This document shows positions 1 through 10,522 of a stretch of DNA of 64,000 bases, one piece after another (the stretch's first letter is position 1; each line of letters starts with the position of its first letter). The position numbers and the translations under genes were made by a program. The notes beneath the pieces were generated by a model, which saw only the letters and a program-made list of their open reading frames with translations, was not told where the DNA came from and made no database searches. Source of the DNA: Thiomonas bhubaneswarensis (GTDB taxonomy: Bacteria; Pseudomonadota; Gammaproteobacteria; Burkholderiales; Burkholderiaceae_C); contig NZ_LIPV01000002.1 in NCBI RefSeq assembly GCF_001418255.1, positions 1-64,000 on the forward strand. The letters run 5' to 3'.

Positions 1-2
1 AT

Positions 3-266
3 CTGTTCCTCGCTCGGCGCATCGGCGACGCCGCGGCCGAACTGCTGCAGGCCATCGTCCACCAGCGCTACAAGCATCGCCGCTCCATCGTCGTGACCTC
101 CAACCGCGTGGTGCAGGACTGGGGCTGCTACCTCGGCGACGCCACCATGGCCACCACCATCCTAGACCGCCTCATGCACCGCGCCACCATGCTCGAGTTC
201 GAGGGCCGCAGCTACCGCCTCAAGGAGGCCGCCGCGCGCATCGCCGTCACCGCCGATGCCTCATAA
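3..266 (+). CDS. istB: IS21-family helper ATPase IstB, C-terminal part
   Basis: Open frame running in from the left edge and ending at TAA 264-266; about 87 codons are visible. The translated tail has the IstB/DnaC-like AAA+ features: a sensor-type stretch SIVVTSNR, then a conserved C-terminal block (VQDWG, then DRLMHRATMLEFEGRSYR). IstB binds ATP and DNA and assists the IS21 transposase IstA in target selection. The Walker motifs lie outside the window, so whether the gene is whole cannot be judged. Typical IS21 end repeats follow immediately downstream, which supports the call. Confidence 0.85.
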   Translation: MFLARRIGDAAAELLQAIVHQRYKHRRSIVVTSNRVVQDWGCYLGDATMATTILDRLMHRATMLEFEGRSYRLKEAAARIAVTADAS

Positions 267-281
267 TCCACCCGTCCTGCA

Positions 282-326
282 TGGGGGAGTTTGACCGGCC
301 ACAAGTGGGGGAATTTGAAGTGGCCA
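282..326. repeat. IS21-type terminal repeats downstream of istB
   Basis: Two imperfect direct copies lie 24 bp apart: TGGGGGAGTTTGACCGGCCA (282-301) and TGGGGGAATTTGAAGTGGCC (306-325, with a further A). IS21-family ends carry multiple transposase-binding repeats of this kind just inside the terminal inverted repeat. The outer tip of the element cannot be fixed because the left end is not in the window; it probably lies before about 420. The rest of the gap to radA (327-587) shows no convincing gene, only a weak hairpin at 482-498 (GTAAAG/CTTTAC) followed by a T run. Confidence 0.6.
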
Positions 327-587
327 TCGGGGCGCATCGACTGCCTCGATGGTGTGCGCGTGCGCGGACCGCTCAGCGGCAGAGGTATCGTGCGGCGCTG
401 CTTGAGCGCCTGTCAAAAGAGCCATGTTGTACTTTCAAGGAGTCGCTTCGGCCAACTGCGCCTGCGGTCTATTCATTGAAAGTAAAGACTACCTTTACGT
501 TTTTCCGTCATCACTCGGGATAACCCGCAGTCATCGTCACGGACGCGGCATTTCGTGGAAAAAATCACGGTTCTGCGCTGGGCGGGT

Positions 588-2000
<1,413 letters not shown>

Positions 2001-2020
2001 GGTGGGTGGTCTCAGAAACT

Positions 2021-2089
2021 CGCCGGGCCGCCCCAAGAGTTTCTGGCCCCTTGAGGGGAGAACCGAGCGTAGCGAGGTTTTCGGGGTGG
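2021..2089. repeat. Extragenic hairpin-rich repeat relic
   Basis: Sequence between alr and radA with a CCCCTTGAGGGG palindrome, an interrupted GAACCGAGCGTAGCGAGGTT segment and a CGCCGGGCCGCCCCAAGAG end. Read on the other strand, the order 'CACCCCG, hairpin, TCCCCTCAAGGGG, CTTGGGGCGGCCCGGCG' matches in outline the insert at 16946-17086 and, more weakly, 39318-39385. Probably a member of the GC-rich repeats common between Burkholderiales genes. Confidence 0.45.
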
Positions 2090-2092
2090 TCT

Positions 2093-3196
2093 CTACTCCA
2101 CGCGCACCGGCACGCGCGGGGCCAGGGCGCACATGAGTTCATAGCCCAGCGTGCCCGCGGCTGCGGCGACTTCGTCGATGGGCAGCTCGGCCTGGGCATC
2201 CTGGCCCCACAGCAGCACCGGGCTGCCGACCACGGGCTGGCCGCCGACGGCGAACACCGGTTCGAGATCGACGGTGATCATGTCCATCGACACCCGGCCG
2301 ACGAGGCGGGTGCGCACCCCGTCCACCACCACCGGGGTGCCGGTCGGGGCGACGCGCGGGTAGCCGTCGGCATAGCCGCAGGCGACCACGCCGATGCGCA
2401 TCGGGGCGGGCGCGGTGAAGCGCGCGCCATAACCGACGCATTCGCCCGAGGCGATGGACTGGATGTCGATCAGCTCACTGCGCAGGCTCATCGCCGGTTG
2501 AAGCTGCCAGTGCGCGGCGTCGGGCGCAAGGCCGGTGGGCGAGCTGCCGTAGAGCGCAATGCCGGGCCGCACCCAGTCCGCAGCCACGCGCGGGTCGGCG
2601 CCGTGCATCAGGACGGCGGCCGAATTGGCCAGGGTGCGCTCGCCGCTCAGATCACCCACGCCGCGAGCAAAGCGCGCCAGCGCTTCGTCCACGCCGTCGG
2701 CTTCGTCGGCACAGGCGAAGTGGGTCATATGGGTGATTTCGCCGACCTGCGGCAGGGCGTTCAGACGCTCCCACGCAGCGGCGTAGGCCTCGGGCTGAAA
2801 GCCCACGCGGTTCATGCCGGTGTTCATTTTCAGGAACACGCGGTGCGTGCGGTTGGCGCGGTGCACCGCCAACCAGTCGATCTGTTCGCGGCAATGCACC
2901 ACATGCCAGAGGTTCAGACGCTCGCACAGCGCCAGGTCTTCCGGAGCGAAGCAGCCTTCGAGCAGCAGAATCGGGCCGACCCAGCCCAGCGCGCGCAACC
3001 GTTCGGCCTCGGCCAGATCGAGCAGGGCGAAGCCGTCGGCTGTGCGCAGCGCACCGTAGGCTCGGGCGATGCCGTGCCCGTAGGCATTGGCCTTGACCAC
3101 GGCCCAGATCTTGCTGCCCGGGGTGGCACGGCGGATTCGGGCCAGGTTGTGGGAGAGCGCTGCCGTGTGGATCACGGCGGAAATCGGGCGGGGCAT
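2093..3196 (-). CDS. alr: Alanine racemase
   Basis: A 367-residue PLP-dependent racemase that interconverts L- and D-alanine for peptidoglycan synthesis. The PLP-binding lysine is K35 in [11 protein letters not shown], and the second catalytic region with its tyrosine is in the ECVGYGARF segment of the C-terminal half, followed by [10 protein letters not shown] and the SMDMITVDL motif. Length and N-terminus ([14 protein letters not shown]) match the family. It is transcribed towards radA and divergent from lplT, with a 160-bp upstream gap. The pairing with lplT and radA is a familiar neighbourhood in Burkholderiales. Confidence 0.95.
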   Translation of the reverse strand: MPRPISAVIHTAALSHNLARIRRATPGSKIWAVVKANAYGHGIARAYGALRTADGFALLDLAEAERLRALGWVGPILLLEGCFAPEDLALCERLNLWHVVHCREQIDWLAVHRANRTHRVFLKMNTGMNRVGFQPEAYAAAWERLNALPQVGEITHMTHFACADEADGVDEALARFARGVGDLSGERTLANSAAVLMHGADPRVAADWVRPGIALYGSSPTGLAPDAAHWQLQPAMSLRSELIDIQSIASGECVGYGARFTAPAPMRIGVVACGYADGYPRVAPTGTPVVVDGVRTRLVGRVSMDMITVDLEPVFAVGGQPVVGSPVLLWGQDAQAELPIDEVAAAAGTLGYELMCALAPRVPVRVE

Positions 3197-3356
3197 GACG
3201 GGATGAACGGGTGGCGAAGGCCGTCATTGTCGCAAATGGCCTGTGCTATAAACCGCGGCAGTCGGCGGGCGGGACAAACCGTCGCACGCCTCCCATGCTT
3301 TCCCATACTTCGCCCCACGACCCGATACAGGGCCCCGCAGCGCGGGTCGCCGCTCG

Positions 3357-4685
3357 ATGAAAAAAGGCTTTTACTGGATCATGGCGGCGCAGTTTTTTTC
3401 TTCGCTGGCCGACAACGCGCTGCTCATCGCCGCCATTGCGCTGCTGGTGCAGATGCAGTCTCCCGACTGGATGACGCCGCTGCTCAAGTTCTTTTTCACC
3501 ATCTCGTATGTGGTGCTTGCGCCTTTCGTTGGCGCGTTTGCCGACGCCATTCTGAAATGGAAGGTGATGTTCATCACCAACCTGGTGAAGGTGGCGGGCC
3601 TGGTGCTCATGCTGTTTTCGGTGCATCCGCTGCTGGCCTACGGCGTCGTCGGCCTGGGCGCGGCGGCCTACTCGCCGGCCAAGTACGGCATCCTCACCGA
3701 GTTGCTGCCGCCGCAGCAACTGGTCGCGGCCAATGGCTGGATCGAGGGCACCACGGTCAGCTCCATCATTCTCGGCACGGTGCTGGGCGGGTTTCTGGTG
3801 AGCCACGCGGCGTCCAACTTTCTGCTGGGCCTGCCGGGGCTGGCAGCGGTGGGCATCGACACCACGCCCGAATCGGCGATCCTGGTCATCACTCTGGTGT
3901 ATCTGCTGGCGGCGCTGTGCAATCTGCGCATCCCCGACACCGGCGCGCGCTACGAAAAACAGAAGACGCGGCTGTTTGCCCTGCTGGTGGACTTTGCCCA
4001 TTGCACCAAGGTGCTGTGGACGGACAAGCTGGGGCAGATTTCGCTGGCGGTGACCACGCTGTTCTGGGGGGCAGGCGCGACGCTGCAGTTCATCGTGCTC
4101 AAGTGGGCCGAATATGCCCTGGGTCTGGATCTGACCATGGCCTCAGTGATGCAGGCGGCGGTGGCGCTGGGGGTGGCGGTGGGGGCCATCAGCGCGGCGG
4201 TGCGCGTGCCGCTGAAAAAGAGTCTGAGCGTGCTGCCTCTGGGCGTGGGCATGGGGCTGACCACGGTGGCGCTGGCGTTTTTCCACCGCGATCTACTGCC
4301 CGATGCCCAGTTGCATCTGTGGGCGCTGAAGCTGCCGCTCTACATGCTGATGGCCTACGGCGTGATGGTGTTCATCGGCGCGCTTGCCGGCTACTTCGTC
4401 GTGCCGATGAACGCGCTGCTGCAACACCGTGGCTATGTGCTGCTGTCAGCCGGGCATTCGATTGCGGTGCAGAACTTCAACGAAAACGTCAGCGTGTTGC
4501 TGATGCTGCTGTTCTACGCCCTGCTCATTCGCTTGAACCTGCCGGTGCCATGGGTGATCGCGCTGTTCGGCGTCTTCGTCAGCGCCTCCATGTTTCTGGT
4601 CATCCTCTGGTACCGCCGCAACCAGCGCGAACGCGACTGGACGCAACTCATCGGCGAGCCGCGTCACAGCGAACCCCACGTCTGA
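3357..4685 (+). CDS. lplT: Lysophospholipid transporter LplT (MFS)
   Basis: A 442-residue polytopic protein with about 12 hydrophobic segments. The start MKKGFYWIMAAQFFSSLADNA is characteristic of LplT, which flips lysophospholipids inward across the inner membrane for reacylation. The SPAKYGILTELLPP segment after TM4 is strongly conserved in the family. It runs divergently from alr. The stop codon at 4683-4685 is only two bases from the GTG start of the next gene, so the two are probably co-transcribed. No acyltransferase (aas) domain is fused, unlike some homologues. Confidence 0.92.
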   Translation: MKKGFYWIMAAQFFSSLADNALLIAAIALLVQMQSPDWMTPLLKFFFTISYVVLAPFVGAFADAILKWKVMFITNLVKVAGLVLMLFSVHPLLAYGVVGLGAAAYSPAKYGILTELLPPQQLVAANGWIEGTTVSSIILGTVLGGFLVSHAASNFLLGLPGLAAVGIDTTPESAILVITLVYLLAALCNLRIPDTGARYEKQKTRLFALLVDFAHCTKVLWTDKLGQISLAVTTLFWGAGATLQFIVLKWAEYALGLDLTMASVMQAAVALGVAVGAISAAVRVPLKKSLSVLPLGVGMGLTTVALAFFHRDLLPDAQLHLWALKLPLYMLMAYGVMVFIGALAGYFVVPMNALLQHRGYVLLSAGHSIAVQNFNENVSVLLMLLFYALLIRLNLPVPWVIALFGVFVSASMFLVILWYRRNQRERDWTQLIGEPRHSEPHV

Positions 4686-4687
4686 TC

Positions 4688-5491
4688 GTGGACGCCCTGC
4701 GCCTTGGCCCCATCGTCCTGCCCTGGGCACCGCTGTTGCTGGTGCTGGGCTATGCGGTGGCGGTGTGGGTGGCGGGGCTGGCGCAGAAGGCGGGGCGTGG
4801 CAACGCCGAGCCGTTGTTGCTCTGGCTGCTGCTGGCGGCGCTGGTGGTGGCCCGCGCGGTGTTCGTGCTGCGGCATGCGGCCGACTATCCCGGCGTGCTG
4901 TCCATGATCGACATTCGTGACCGTGGATTCAACGCCTGGGCCGGATGGGCGGCGGCGGTGGCGGCGGTGGGGTGGTTTGCCTGGCGGCGACCGGCGTTGC
5001 GGCTGAGTCTGCCGCTGAGCACGGGCGCAGGGGCCGCCGTGATGCTGGCGGGCTTGGGGCTGCTCAGCCTGACGCAGCCGCCGCGCCCGCCCCTGCCCGA
5101 CCTCACCTTGCAAACCTTGCAGGGCAAGCCCGTGGCGCTGGCCGGTCTGCGCGGACATCCTGTCGTGGTCAACCTCTGGGCCACCTGGTGCCCACCCTGC
5201 CGCCGCGAGTTGCCGATGCTGATTCAGGCGGCAAAACAGCCGACCGGCGCGCGCATCGTGCTGGTCAACGAGGGCGAAGCCGCCTCGCGCGTGGCGGCCT
5301 ATCTGGCGCGCGAACGGCTGGGCCAGCCGGAGATCCTGCTCGACCCGGACAGCCGACTGCTGTCGGCGTATCGGTCACCGGGCTTGCCCACGACCTTGTT
5401 CATAGGGGCCGATGGACGCGTGAAGCAGTTGCACATCGGCGAGCTTTCGGCGGCGACGCTGCAGCAGGGCATCGCCGCTCTGCGGCGATAA
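4688..5491 (+). CDS. Membrane-anchored TlpA-like thiol:disulfide oxidoreductase
   Basis: A 267-residue protein read from GTG 4688. Four hydrophobic segments (about residues 9-30, 43-61, 82-99, 112-128) precede a thioredoxin-fold domain from about 133 onward. The redox motif WATWCPPC places the cysteines at 168 and 171, and the cis-proline loop is GLPTTLFI near 232-239. Such proteins reduce or exchange disulfides in the periplasm, often in cytochrome maturation; the actual partner is unknown. GTG is chosen because it follows the lplT stop directly and no better start exists before the first membrane segment. Confidence 0.85.
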   Translation: MDALRLGPIVLPWAPLLLVLGYAVAVWVAGLAQKAGRGNAEPLLLWLLLAALVVARAVFVLRHAADYPGVLSMIDIRDRGFNAWAGWAAAVAAVGWFAWRRPALRLSLPLSTGAGAAVMLAGLGLLSLTQPPRPPLPDLTLQTLQGKPVALAGLRGHPVVVNLWATWCPPCRRELPMLIQAAKQPTGARIVLVNEGEAASRVAAYLARERLGQPEILLDPDSRLLSAYRSPGLPTTLFIGADGRVKQLHIGELSAATLQQGIAALRR

Positions 5492-5518
5492 GGCACAACA
5501 AGTGCTTCGCCGCGACTT

Positions 5519-8500
5519 TTAGGCGCGAGTGCCCAGTGCCTTGCGTCGGGCGGCGTGCAGCAGGCGGCGGGCCGATTCGTCGGCGAGCTGGCGGCCGTGC
5601 TGCGCCATCCAGTCGAGCGCCAGGCGGCCCAGCGGCGTGGTGGGCTGGCGCGGGTCGATCGTGCAGTGGAACTGGCGCACCCAAGCGGGCAGCTCGGCGG
5701 CAGGCATGGGCCGCGCCAGGGCGTAGCCCTGACCCGCATCGGCGCCCAGAAGGGTGGCGGCTTCGACCAGATCGGGGGTCTCCAGTCCTTCGACCACGAC
5801 CCACAGACCCAGACTCTGCGCCAGTTGCACCAGCGCGCCGATGAAGCCGATGACCTGGTCGGGGTCGCGCCCGGCCTCGCGCACCAGACCCTGGTCGATC
5901 TTGACGGTGTGAAAAGGAAGGGTGCGCAGGCGCAGCAGGCTGGAGTAGCCGCTGCCCAGATCGTCCATGACCAGTTGCACCCCGGTGGCGGCGAGTGCTC
6001 GCACGGCGTCGTCGCGGCGCTGCGGGTCGTCGAATTCGGCGTTTTCGAGCATTTCGAGCGAGAGGCGATCGGGCGCCACACCTGCATGGCGCAGCGCGCC
6101 GTCCACGCGCTGGCTGCAGTCGGGCTGCAACAGCACGTCGAGCGGCAGGTTCAGACTCAGGTTCAGGCGCAGGCCCTCGGCATCCCAGCGGGCGAGGTGG
6201 GCGAGCGACTGTTCGAGTCCGCCGCGGAACAGACGCGTGAGTTCGGCGTGGCCGAACCAGGGCAGGAACTGGCCTGGCATGACCAGCTTGCCGTCGTCGG
6301 TGCGCAGCCGCGCCAGCGCTTCGACGCCGTAGGGCTTGCCGGTCTGCAGATCGATCACGGGCTGCAAGTGCATTTCCAGGCCGTGGTCGAACAGGGCGCT
6401 GCGCCAGTGCTGCCGTATCGCCAACGGAACGGGCTGCTGGCGACCGTGGGCATGCAGGCGCTGCCAGGCGCGGCTCAGGGTCTGGCCCAGGTTGTCGAGG
6501 AAGCTGCGCGCGGCGCTGCGCTCGAACATGGCGGGGTAGCCGCCGTACAGGCTGAGCACGACCACCACCCGCCCGTTGCGGTCGGTCAGCGGGATGGAGG
6601 CGGCGCTGCGGATGCCGACCTCGAGCGCGGCCTCGCGCCAGGGGGCACCGGCTTCGTCGAGCGCATAGCTCGCCATGGTGCAGATGCGTTCGGTCTGCCA
6701 GGCGCGGGCCGTGGGGCCGATGCTCTCGGCACGCGAACCCTGCAGCTTGGGCACCTTGAGCGCGCCGTAGTGTTTCTGCATGGCGCGGGCGAAGGGTTCC
6801 AGCCCCGACGACAGTTCGACGACGAATTCGCCGTTGGCGTCCGGCGCGCCCATGCCCACGGCTTTCAGGCCGGGCAGGGTGATGAGCCTGTCGAGCGCCA
6901 TCTGCATGAATTCGCTCCACGGCGCGCCATCTTGCAGCGCGTGCTCCAGGGCGATGACGCATTGCTGGTATTGCTCGCGCAGCGCCTGCGCGGCTTCCAC
7001 CTCGGTCTGCAACTCGGTCTGCATGCGTGCGGTGAGCAACTGGACGATGCGCCGACGGTCGCGTGAGCTGGTGCGCAGGGTATGGCTCATGTCGATCAGC
7101 GCCTGCAGATAGAGCCCGGCGGACTGCACCAGCAGCCGCGTGGGCACGCCCACCAGCGCGTGAATCTGCCCGATGCGCGTGGCTTCGCGCACATGCTCGG
7201 CCTCCAGCAGGCCCGGGGAGAGCATGCGCCTGAAGTGATCGACCTGCCGCGCCTTGAGGTGGGCGAATTCGGCCGGGGTGAGGTGGCCGAGCAACTGGCT
7301 GGATTCGGTGTCGCGCCCGACGAGGACGTAGAACTGTTCGATGAACGACTCGGCCACTGCCTGGTAATGCGGCCCGGCGATCTGCAGCAGGGTTTCGGCC
7401 TGGGGGCCGTAGGGCTGAAGCAGCCAGTGCTCGATGTCGTCTTCGAGCAGATCGGGCTCCACATCCTGCCCCCAGCGCAGCCACCAGTGCTGGCGATGGC
7501 GTTTGTGCAGTTTGATGGCGTGCAGCGCGGCGTCGGCACGGCGCAACAGGGTGTCGGGGTTGGGGCCGTCGTGCGGGTACAGCGCCAGGCCCAGGCTGAG
7601 ACTGATCGCGCGGCTCTTGCCTTCGGGCAAGGGCACGGTGAGCGGCAGGACTTGATCGAGGGCCTGCAGGCGGCGGGTGATGTCGGCTTCGCCTTGCGCG
7701 CCTTGCAGCACCAGCACGAACTCGTCGCCGCCGATGCGCGCGAGCAGGTCTCGCGGATCGAGGCAGGCGCCGAGCTGCCGGGCCACGTCTTTGAGCACGG
7801 CATCGCCCGCGGCATGGCCCCAGCCGTCGTTGATGGCCTTGAAGTCGTCGAGATCGAGCAGCCCGATGGCCACGGCGGCGCCTTCGGCCTGGGCCTGCGC
7901 CAGTCGTTCGGGTAGCCATTCGTCCAGGGCGTAGCGGTTGGGCAGGCCGGTCAGCGCGTCGTGCTGCGCCTGCCAGCGCATGCGCTCGTCGGCGGCGCGG
8001 CGCGCAGTCACGTCCTGTCCGACCCAGACGGAATCGATGCCGGGCTGGCCGCTGACCGTCTGGCCGGTGAGTTCGCACCAGAACAGGCTGCCATCGGCGC
8101 GGCGCATCCGCACTTCACGGGTGACGGATTCGCCACGCGCCATGGCGGCGTAGAGCTCGGCGCCAATGGCCTCGTACTCGGCATCGTCGGCATAGATGGC
8201 GCGGGCCGGAAGGTTCTGGAGCGATGCGGTGTCGGGGTAGCCGAACATCTGCGCCATGCGCGCATTGCCACTGCGCAGGGTGCGGTCGCCCACAAGCGCG
8301 ATGGCCACCAGCGCGTTGTCGAGCATGGCCTGGCGCAGCCGTTCGGCAGACTCGCGCTCGCGCTGCAACTGATCCATGTGCAACAGCGCGCCCACCATGG
8401 AGGCGACGAACTCGAGCAGCTTCAGATTGCCCTCGGACGGCAGGCCCGCATCGAGGCCAGTCAGCGCGAAGCTGCCGATGACCTGGTCACCCTCGCGCAC

Positions 8501-8878
8501 CGGCCACGACCAGCATGAGCGCAGGCGCCATTGCTCGGCCACCGGGCGCAAATCGTCCCAGCGCGGGTCGGTGGGGATGTCCTGAACGAAAGTTGGCGCG
8601 TTGCCGAACACCGCGTTGCCGCAGGAACCCGCGTGCGGACCGGGCTTGAGCGTCTGGAGCGCGCGCTGAAATTCCACAGGTGCGCTGGGGGCAGCGAGCA
8701 GATACAGCAGACCGTCTGCCTCCAGCCGCAGGATGCTCGCGACATGGCCCGGCACTTCCTGCTCGGCCATGCGGCAAAGCATGGCCGCGAGTTCGGCGAT
8801 CGGGCGCCCCTCGGCCAGGCCCCGCAAAATGTCGCGGGGCAGGTCGAGCAGTCGAAGGGGATCGCCCTGATCTTGCAT
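5519..8878 (-). CDS. c-di-GMP enzyme: GAF-PAS-GGDEF-globin-like-GAF-EAL
   Basis: A soluble protein of 1119 residues starting MQDQGDPLRLL. The parts in order are a GAF-like sensor (about 30-165), a PAS domain (185-295), GGDEF (305-465, motif RIGGDEF at 381-387), a globin-like sensor segment (about 497-600) with a candidate proximal histidine H573 in IGQIHALVGVP, a second GAF-like region (635-800), and EAL (826-1065, signature VEALAR, then DDLGSGYSS and VVEGLE). Both catalytic signatures look intact, so it may make and degrade c-di-GMP. The globin placed between the GGDEF and second GAF suggests oxygen or redox control. It has no membrane segments. The frame extends upstream of 8878 but without family similarity. 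Confidence 0.88.
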   Translation of the reverse strand: MQDQGDPLRLLDLPRDILRGLAEGRPIAELAAMLCRMAEQEVPGHVASILRLEADGLLYLLAAPSAPVEFQRALQTLKPGPHAGSCGNAVFGNAPTFVQDIPTDPRWDDLRPVAEQWRLRSCWSWPVREGDQVIGSFALTGLDAGLPSEGNLKLLEFVASMVGALLHMDQLQRERESAERLRQAMLDNALVAIALVGDRTLRSGNARMAQMFGYPDTASLQNLPARAIYADDAEYEAIGAELYAAMARGESVTREVRMRRADGSLFWCELTGQTVSGQPGIDSVWVGQDVTARRAADERMRWQAQHDALTGLPNRYALDEWLPERLAQAQAEGAAVAIGLLDLDDFKAINDGWGHAAGDAVLKDVARQLGACLDPRDLLARIGGDEFVLVLQGAQGEADITRRLQALDQVLPLTVPLPEGKSRAISLSLGLALYPHDGPNPDTLLRRADAALHAIKLHKRHRQHWWLRWGQDVEPDLLEDDIEHWLLQPYGPQAETLLQIAGPHYQAVAESFIEQFYVLVGRDTESSQLLGHLTPAEFAHLKARQVDHFRRMLSPGLLEAEHVREATRIGQIHALVGVPTRLLVQSAGLYLQALIDMSHTLRTSSRDRRRIVQLLTARMQTELQTEVEAAQALREQYQQCVIALEHALQDGAPWSEFMQMALDRLITLPGLKAVGMGAPDANGEFVVELSSGLEPFARAMQKHYGALKVPKLQGSRAESIGPTARAWQTERICTMASYALDEAGAPWREAALEVGIRSAASIPLTDRNGRVVVVLSLYGGYPAMFERSAARSFLDNLGQTLSRAWQRLHAHGRQQPVPLAIRQHWRSALFDHGLEMHLQPVIDLQTGKPYGVEALARLRTDDGKLVMPGQFLPWFGHAELTRLFRGGLEQSLAHLARWDAEGLRLNLSLNLPLDVLLQPDCSQRVDGALRHAGVAPDRLSLEMLENAEFDDPQRRDDAVRALAATGVQLVMDDLGSGYSSLLRLRTLPFHTVKIDQGLVREAGRDPDQVIGFIGALVQLAQSLGLWVVVEGLETPDLVEAATLLGADAGQGYALARPMPAAELPAWVRQFHCTIDPRQPTTPLGRLALDWMAQHGRQLADESARRLLHAARRKALGTRA

Positions 8879-9094
8879 GGCTGCGCCTGAACGAAAGAAG
8901 AAAGGACAAGGGCGGACTTGTCGATGCGTGACTGCCGCCAAAGCCGGTTTCAGCCGGACTTTACGATGTCGGCGGAAAATAAGGCGTGAATTTTGTCCTG
9001 ATTCACCGAAATATCTGACATCCTGGGCGAATGGCCCTTGTTCGCACGTCGCACCCCAAGCCCGACAGACTCCTGGCCGTTCATCGAGTTTTTC

Positions 9095-9991
9095 ATGCAC
9101 CCTTCCCGCTTCACCCTGGCCGCGATCGGCGGTCTGATGCTCAATGCCTTCGTCTGGGGTGTGTCGTGGTGGCCGTTCCGCCATCTCAGCGCGCTGGGGC
9201 TGAACCCGTTGTGGGCCACCGCGCTGATGTATGCGGTGAGCACCGCGCTCATCCTGGCGGCCCGACCGCAGGCGCTGCGCGCCCTGTGGCGGAACCCGTC
9301 GCTGTGGGGCATTCTGGTGGCGTCCGGCGCGACCAATGCCGCGTTCAACTGGGGAGTGACCGAGGGCGACGTGGTGCGTGTTGTGCTGCTGTTTTATCTG
9401 ATGCCGGTCTGGGCCACGCTGCTGGCGCGCTGGCTGCTGAACGAGCGTCTGACCCGACTGGTCGGGCTGCGGCTGGCGCTGGCGCTGGTCGGCGCCATGG
9501 TGGTGCTTTGGCCGCGAGAAGGCGGGCTGCCGCTGCCGCAGCATCCGGCGGACTGGCTGGGCGTGATCGGCGGCATGTTCTTCGGGCTCAACAATGTGCT
9601 GTTGCGCAAGTACGCGCACACCCCGCCGGAGGCCCGCGGACTGGCGATGTTCGCAGGTGGGGTGATCGTGGCCGGCGGTGTGGCGGCGGTGCTGACGGCG
9701 CACGGCGCCGTTCAGCCCCTACCCTCACCGGCGCCCGGCTGGCTGATCGGTGTGGTGTTGATGGCGCTGGCGTTTCTGGCGGCGAATCTGGGGCTGCAAT
9801 ACGGCGCCGAGCGTCTGCCGTCGGCCTTGACTGCGGTGGTGATGACGGTGGAAATCGTGTTTGCCAGCGGCAGCGCCGTGCTGCTCGGGGCCGAGCATCT
9901 CTCCGCGCAAGCGCTGTTTGGTGGTAGCCTGATCCTGCTGGCCATCATGCTGGCGGCTTGGCCCCGCTTGACGACCCCGCAGGCGGCTTGA
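9095..9991 (+). CDS. EamA/DMT-family membrane permease
   Basis: About 298 residues from ATG 9095 with ten hydrophobic segments in two EamA repeats. The first segment (FTLAAIGGLMLNAFVWGVSWW) begins straight after the start, which is why I prefer this ATG to one 19 codons upstream (9038). Members of the drug/metabolite transporter superfamily move small metabolites or amino acids across the inner membrane; the substrate cannot be read from sequence. It is divergent from the c-di-GMP gene and ends 15 bp before the glutathione peroxidase start, so co-transcription with that gene is likely. Confidence 0.85.
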   Translation: MHPSRFTLAAIGGLMLNAFVWGVSWWPFRHLSALGLNPLWATALMYAVSTALILAARPQALRALWRNPSLWGILVASGATNAAFNWGVTEGDVVRVVLLFYLMPVWATLLARWLLNERLTRLVGLRLALALVGAMVVLWPREGGLPLPQHPADWLGVIGGMFFGLNNVLLRKYAHTPPEARGLAMFAGGVIVAGGVAAVLTAHGAVQPLPSPAPGWLIGVVLMALAFLAANLGLQYGAERLPSALTAVVMTVEIVFASGSAVLLGAEHLSAQALFGGSLILLAIMLAAWPRLTTPQAA

Positions 9992-10006
9992 TTGGGAGAT
10001 GCTGCC

Positions 10007-10516
10007 ATGAGCGTTGCGGCCCCGGTTCACTCCGCGTTCGATTTTTCCGCGCTCGACATCGCGGGTCACGAGCAGCCCCTGGCGCAATGGCGCGGCAGGG
10101 TGCTGCTCATCGTCAATACCGCCAGCGCCTGCGGCTTTACTCCACAGTACGCCGGTTTGCAGGCGCTGCAGGAGCGCTACGGGCTGCAGGGATTCACGGT
10201 GCTGGCGTTTCCTTGCAACCAGTTCGGCGCGCAGGAGCCCGGCAGCGGCGAGGAGATTGCGCAGTTCTGCACCAGCCGCTATGCCACGACCTTTCCCTTG
10301 TTCGCCAAGGTGGAGGTCAATGGCGAGCACGCGCACCCGCTATGGCGCTGGCTTACCCGAGAAGCCTCTGGCCTGCTCGGGTCTCACGCCATCAAATGGA
10401 ATTTCACCAAGTTTCTGGTCGGGCGCGACGGTCAAGTGCTCAAGCGCTATCCGCCTCAGGAGAGGCCCGAGCTGATCGGGCCCGATATCGAAATGGCGCT
10501 GCAGGCGCCAGTGTGA
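10007..10516 (+). CDS. Glutathione peroxidase family protein (Cys type)
   Basis: A 169-residue thiol peroxidase. The peroxidatic cysteine C42 is in NTASACGFTPQY, where selenoprotein relatives carry Sec. The other family signatures are present: FPCNQFGAQEPG with the catalytic Gln, and WNFTKFLV near the C-terminus. It reduces hydroperoxides, in bacteria usually with thioredoxin as donor. The start is ATG 10007 behind GGGAGATG. No signal peptide is seen, so it is cytoplasmic. It lies 15 bp after the DMT permease and converges with the ABC binding-protein gene (6-bp gap). Confidence 0.93.
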   Translation: MSVAAPVHSAFDFSALDIAGHEQPLAQWRGRVLLIVNTASACGFTPQYAGLQALQERYGLQGFTVLAFPCNQFGAQEPGSGEEIAQFCTSRYATTFPLFAKVEVNGEHAHPLWRWLTREASGLLGSHAIKWNFTKFLVGRDGQVLKRYPPQERPELIGPDIEMALQAPV

Positions 10517-10522
10517 TGCGGG

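Noticed and set aside
2006..5491. A 1161-codon open frame on the plus strand
   Set aside because: Only its last 267 codons (from GTG 4688) are real; the rest is antisense to alr or out of frame in lplT and has biased, low-complexity composition.
5519..9703. Extending the c-di-GMP protein to 1394 residues
   Set aside because: The 275 codons upstream of 8878 are His/Gln/Arg-rich antisense sequence of the DMT permease gene, without a domain.
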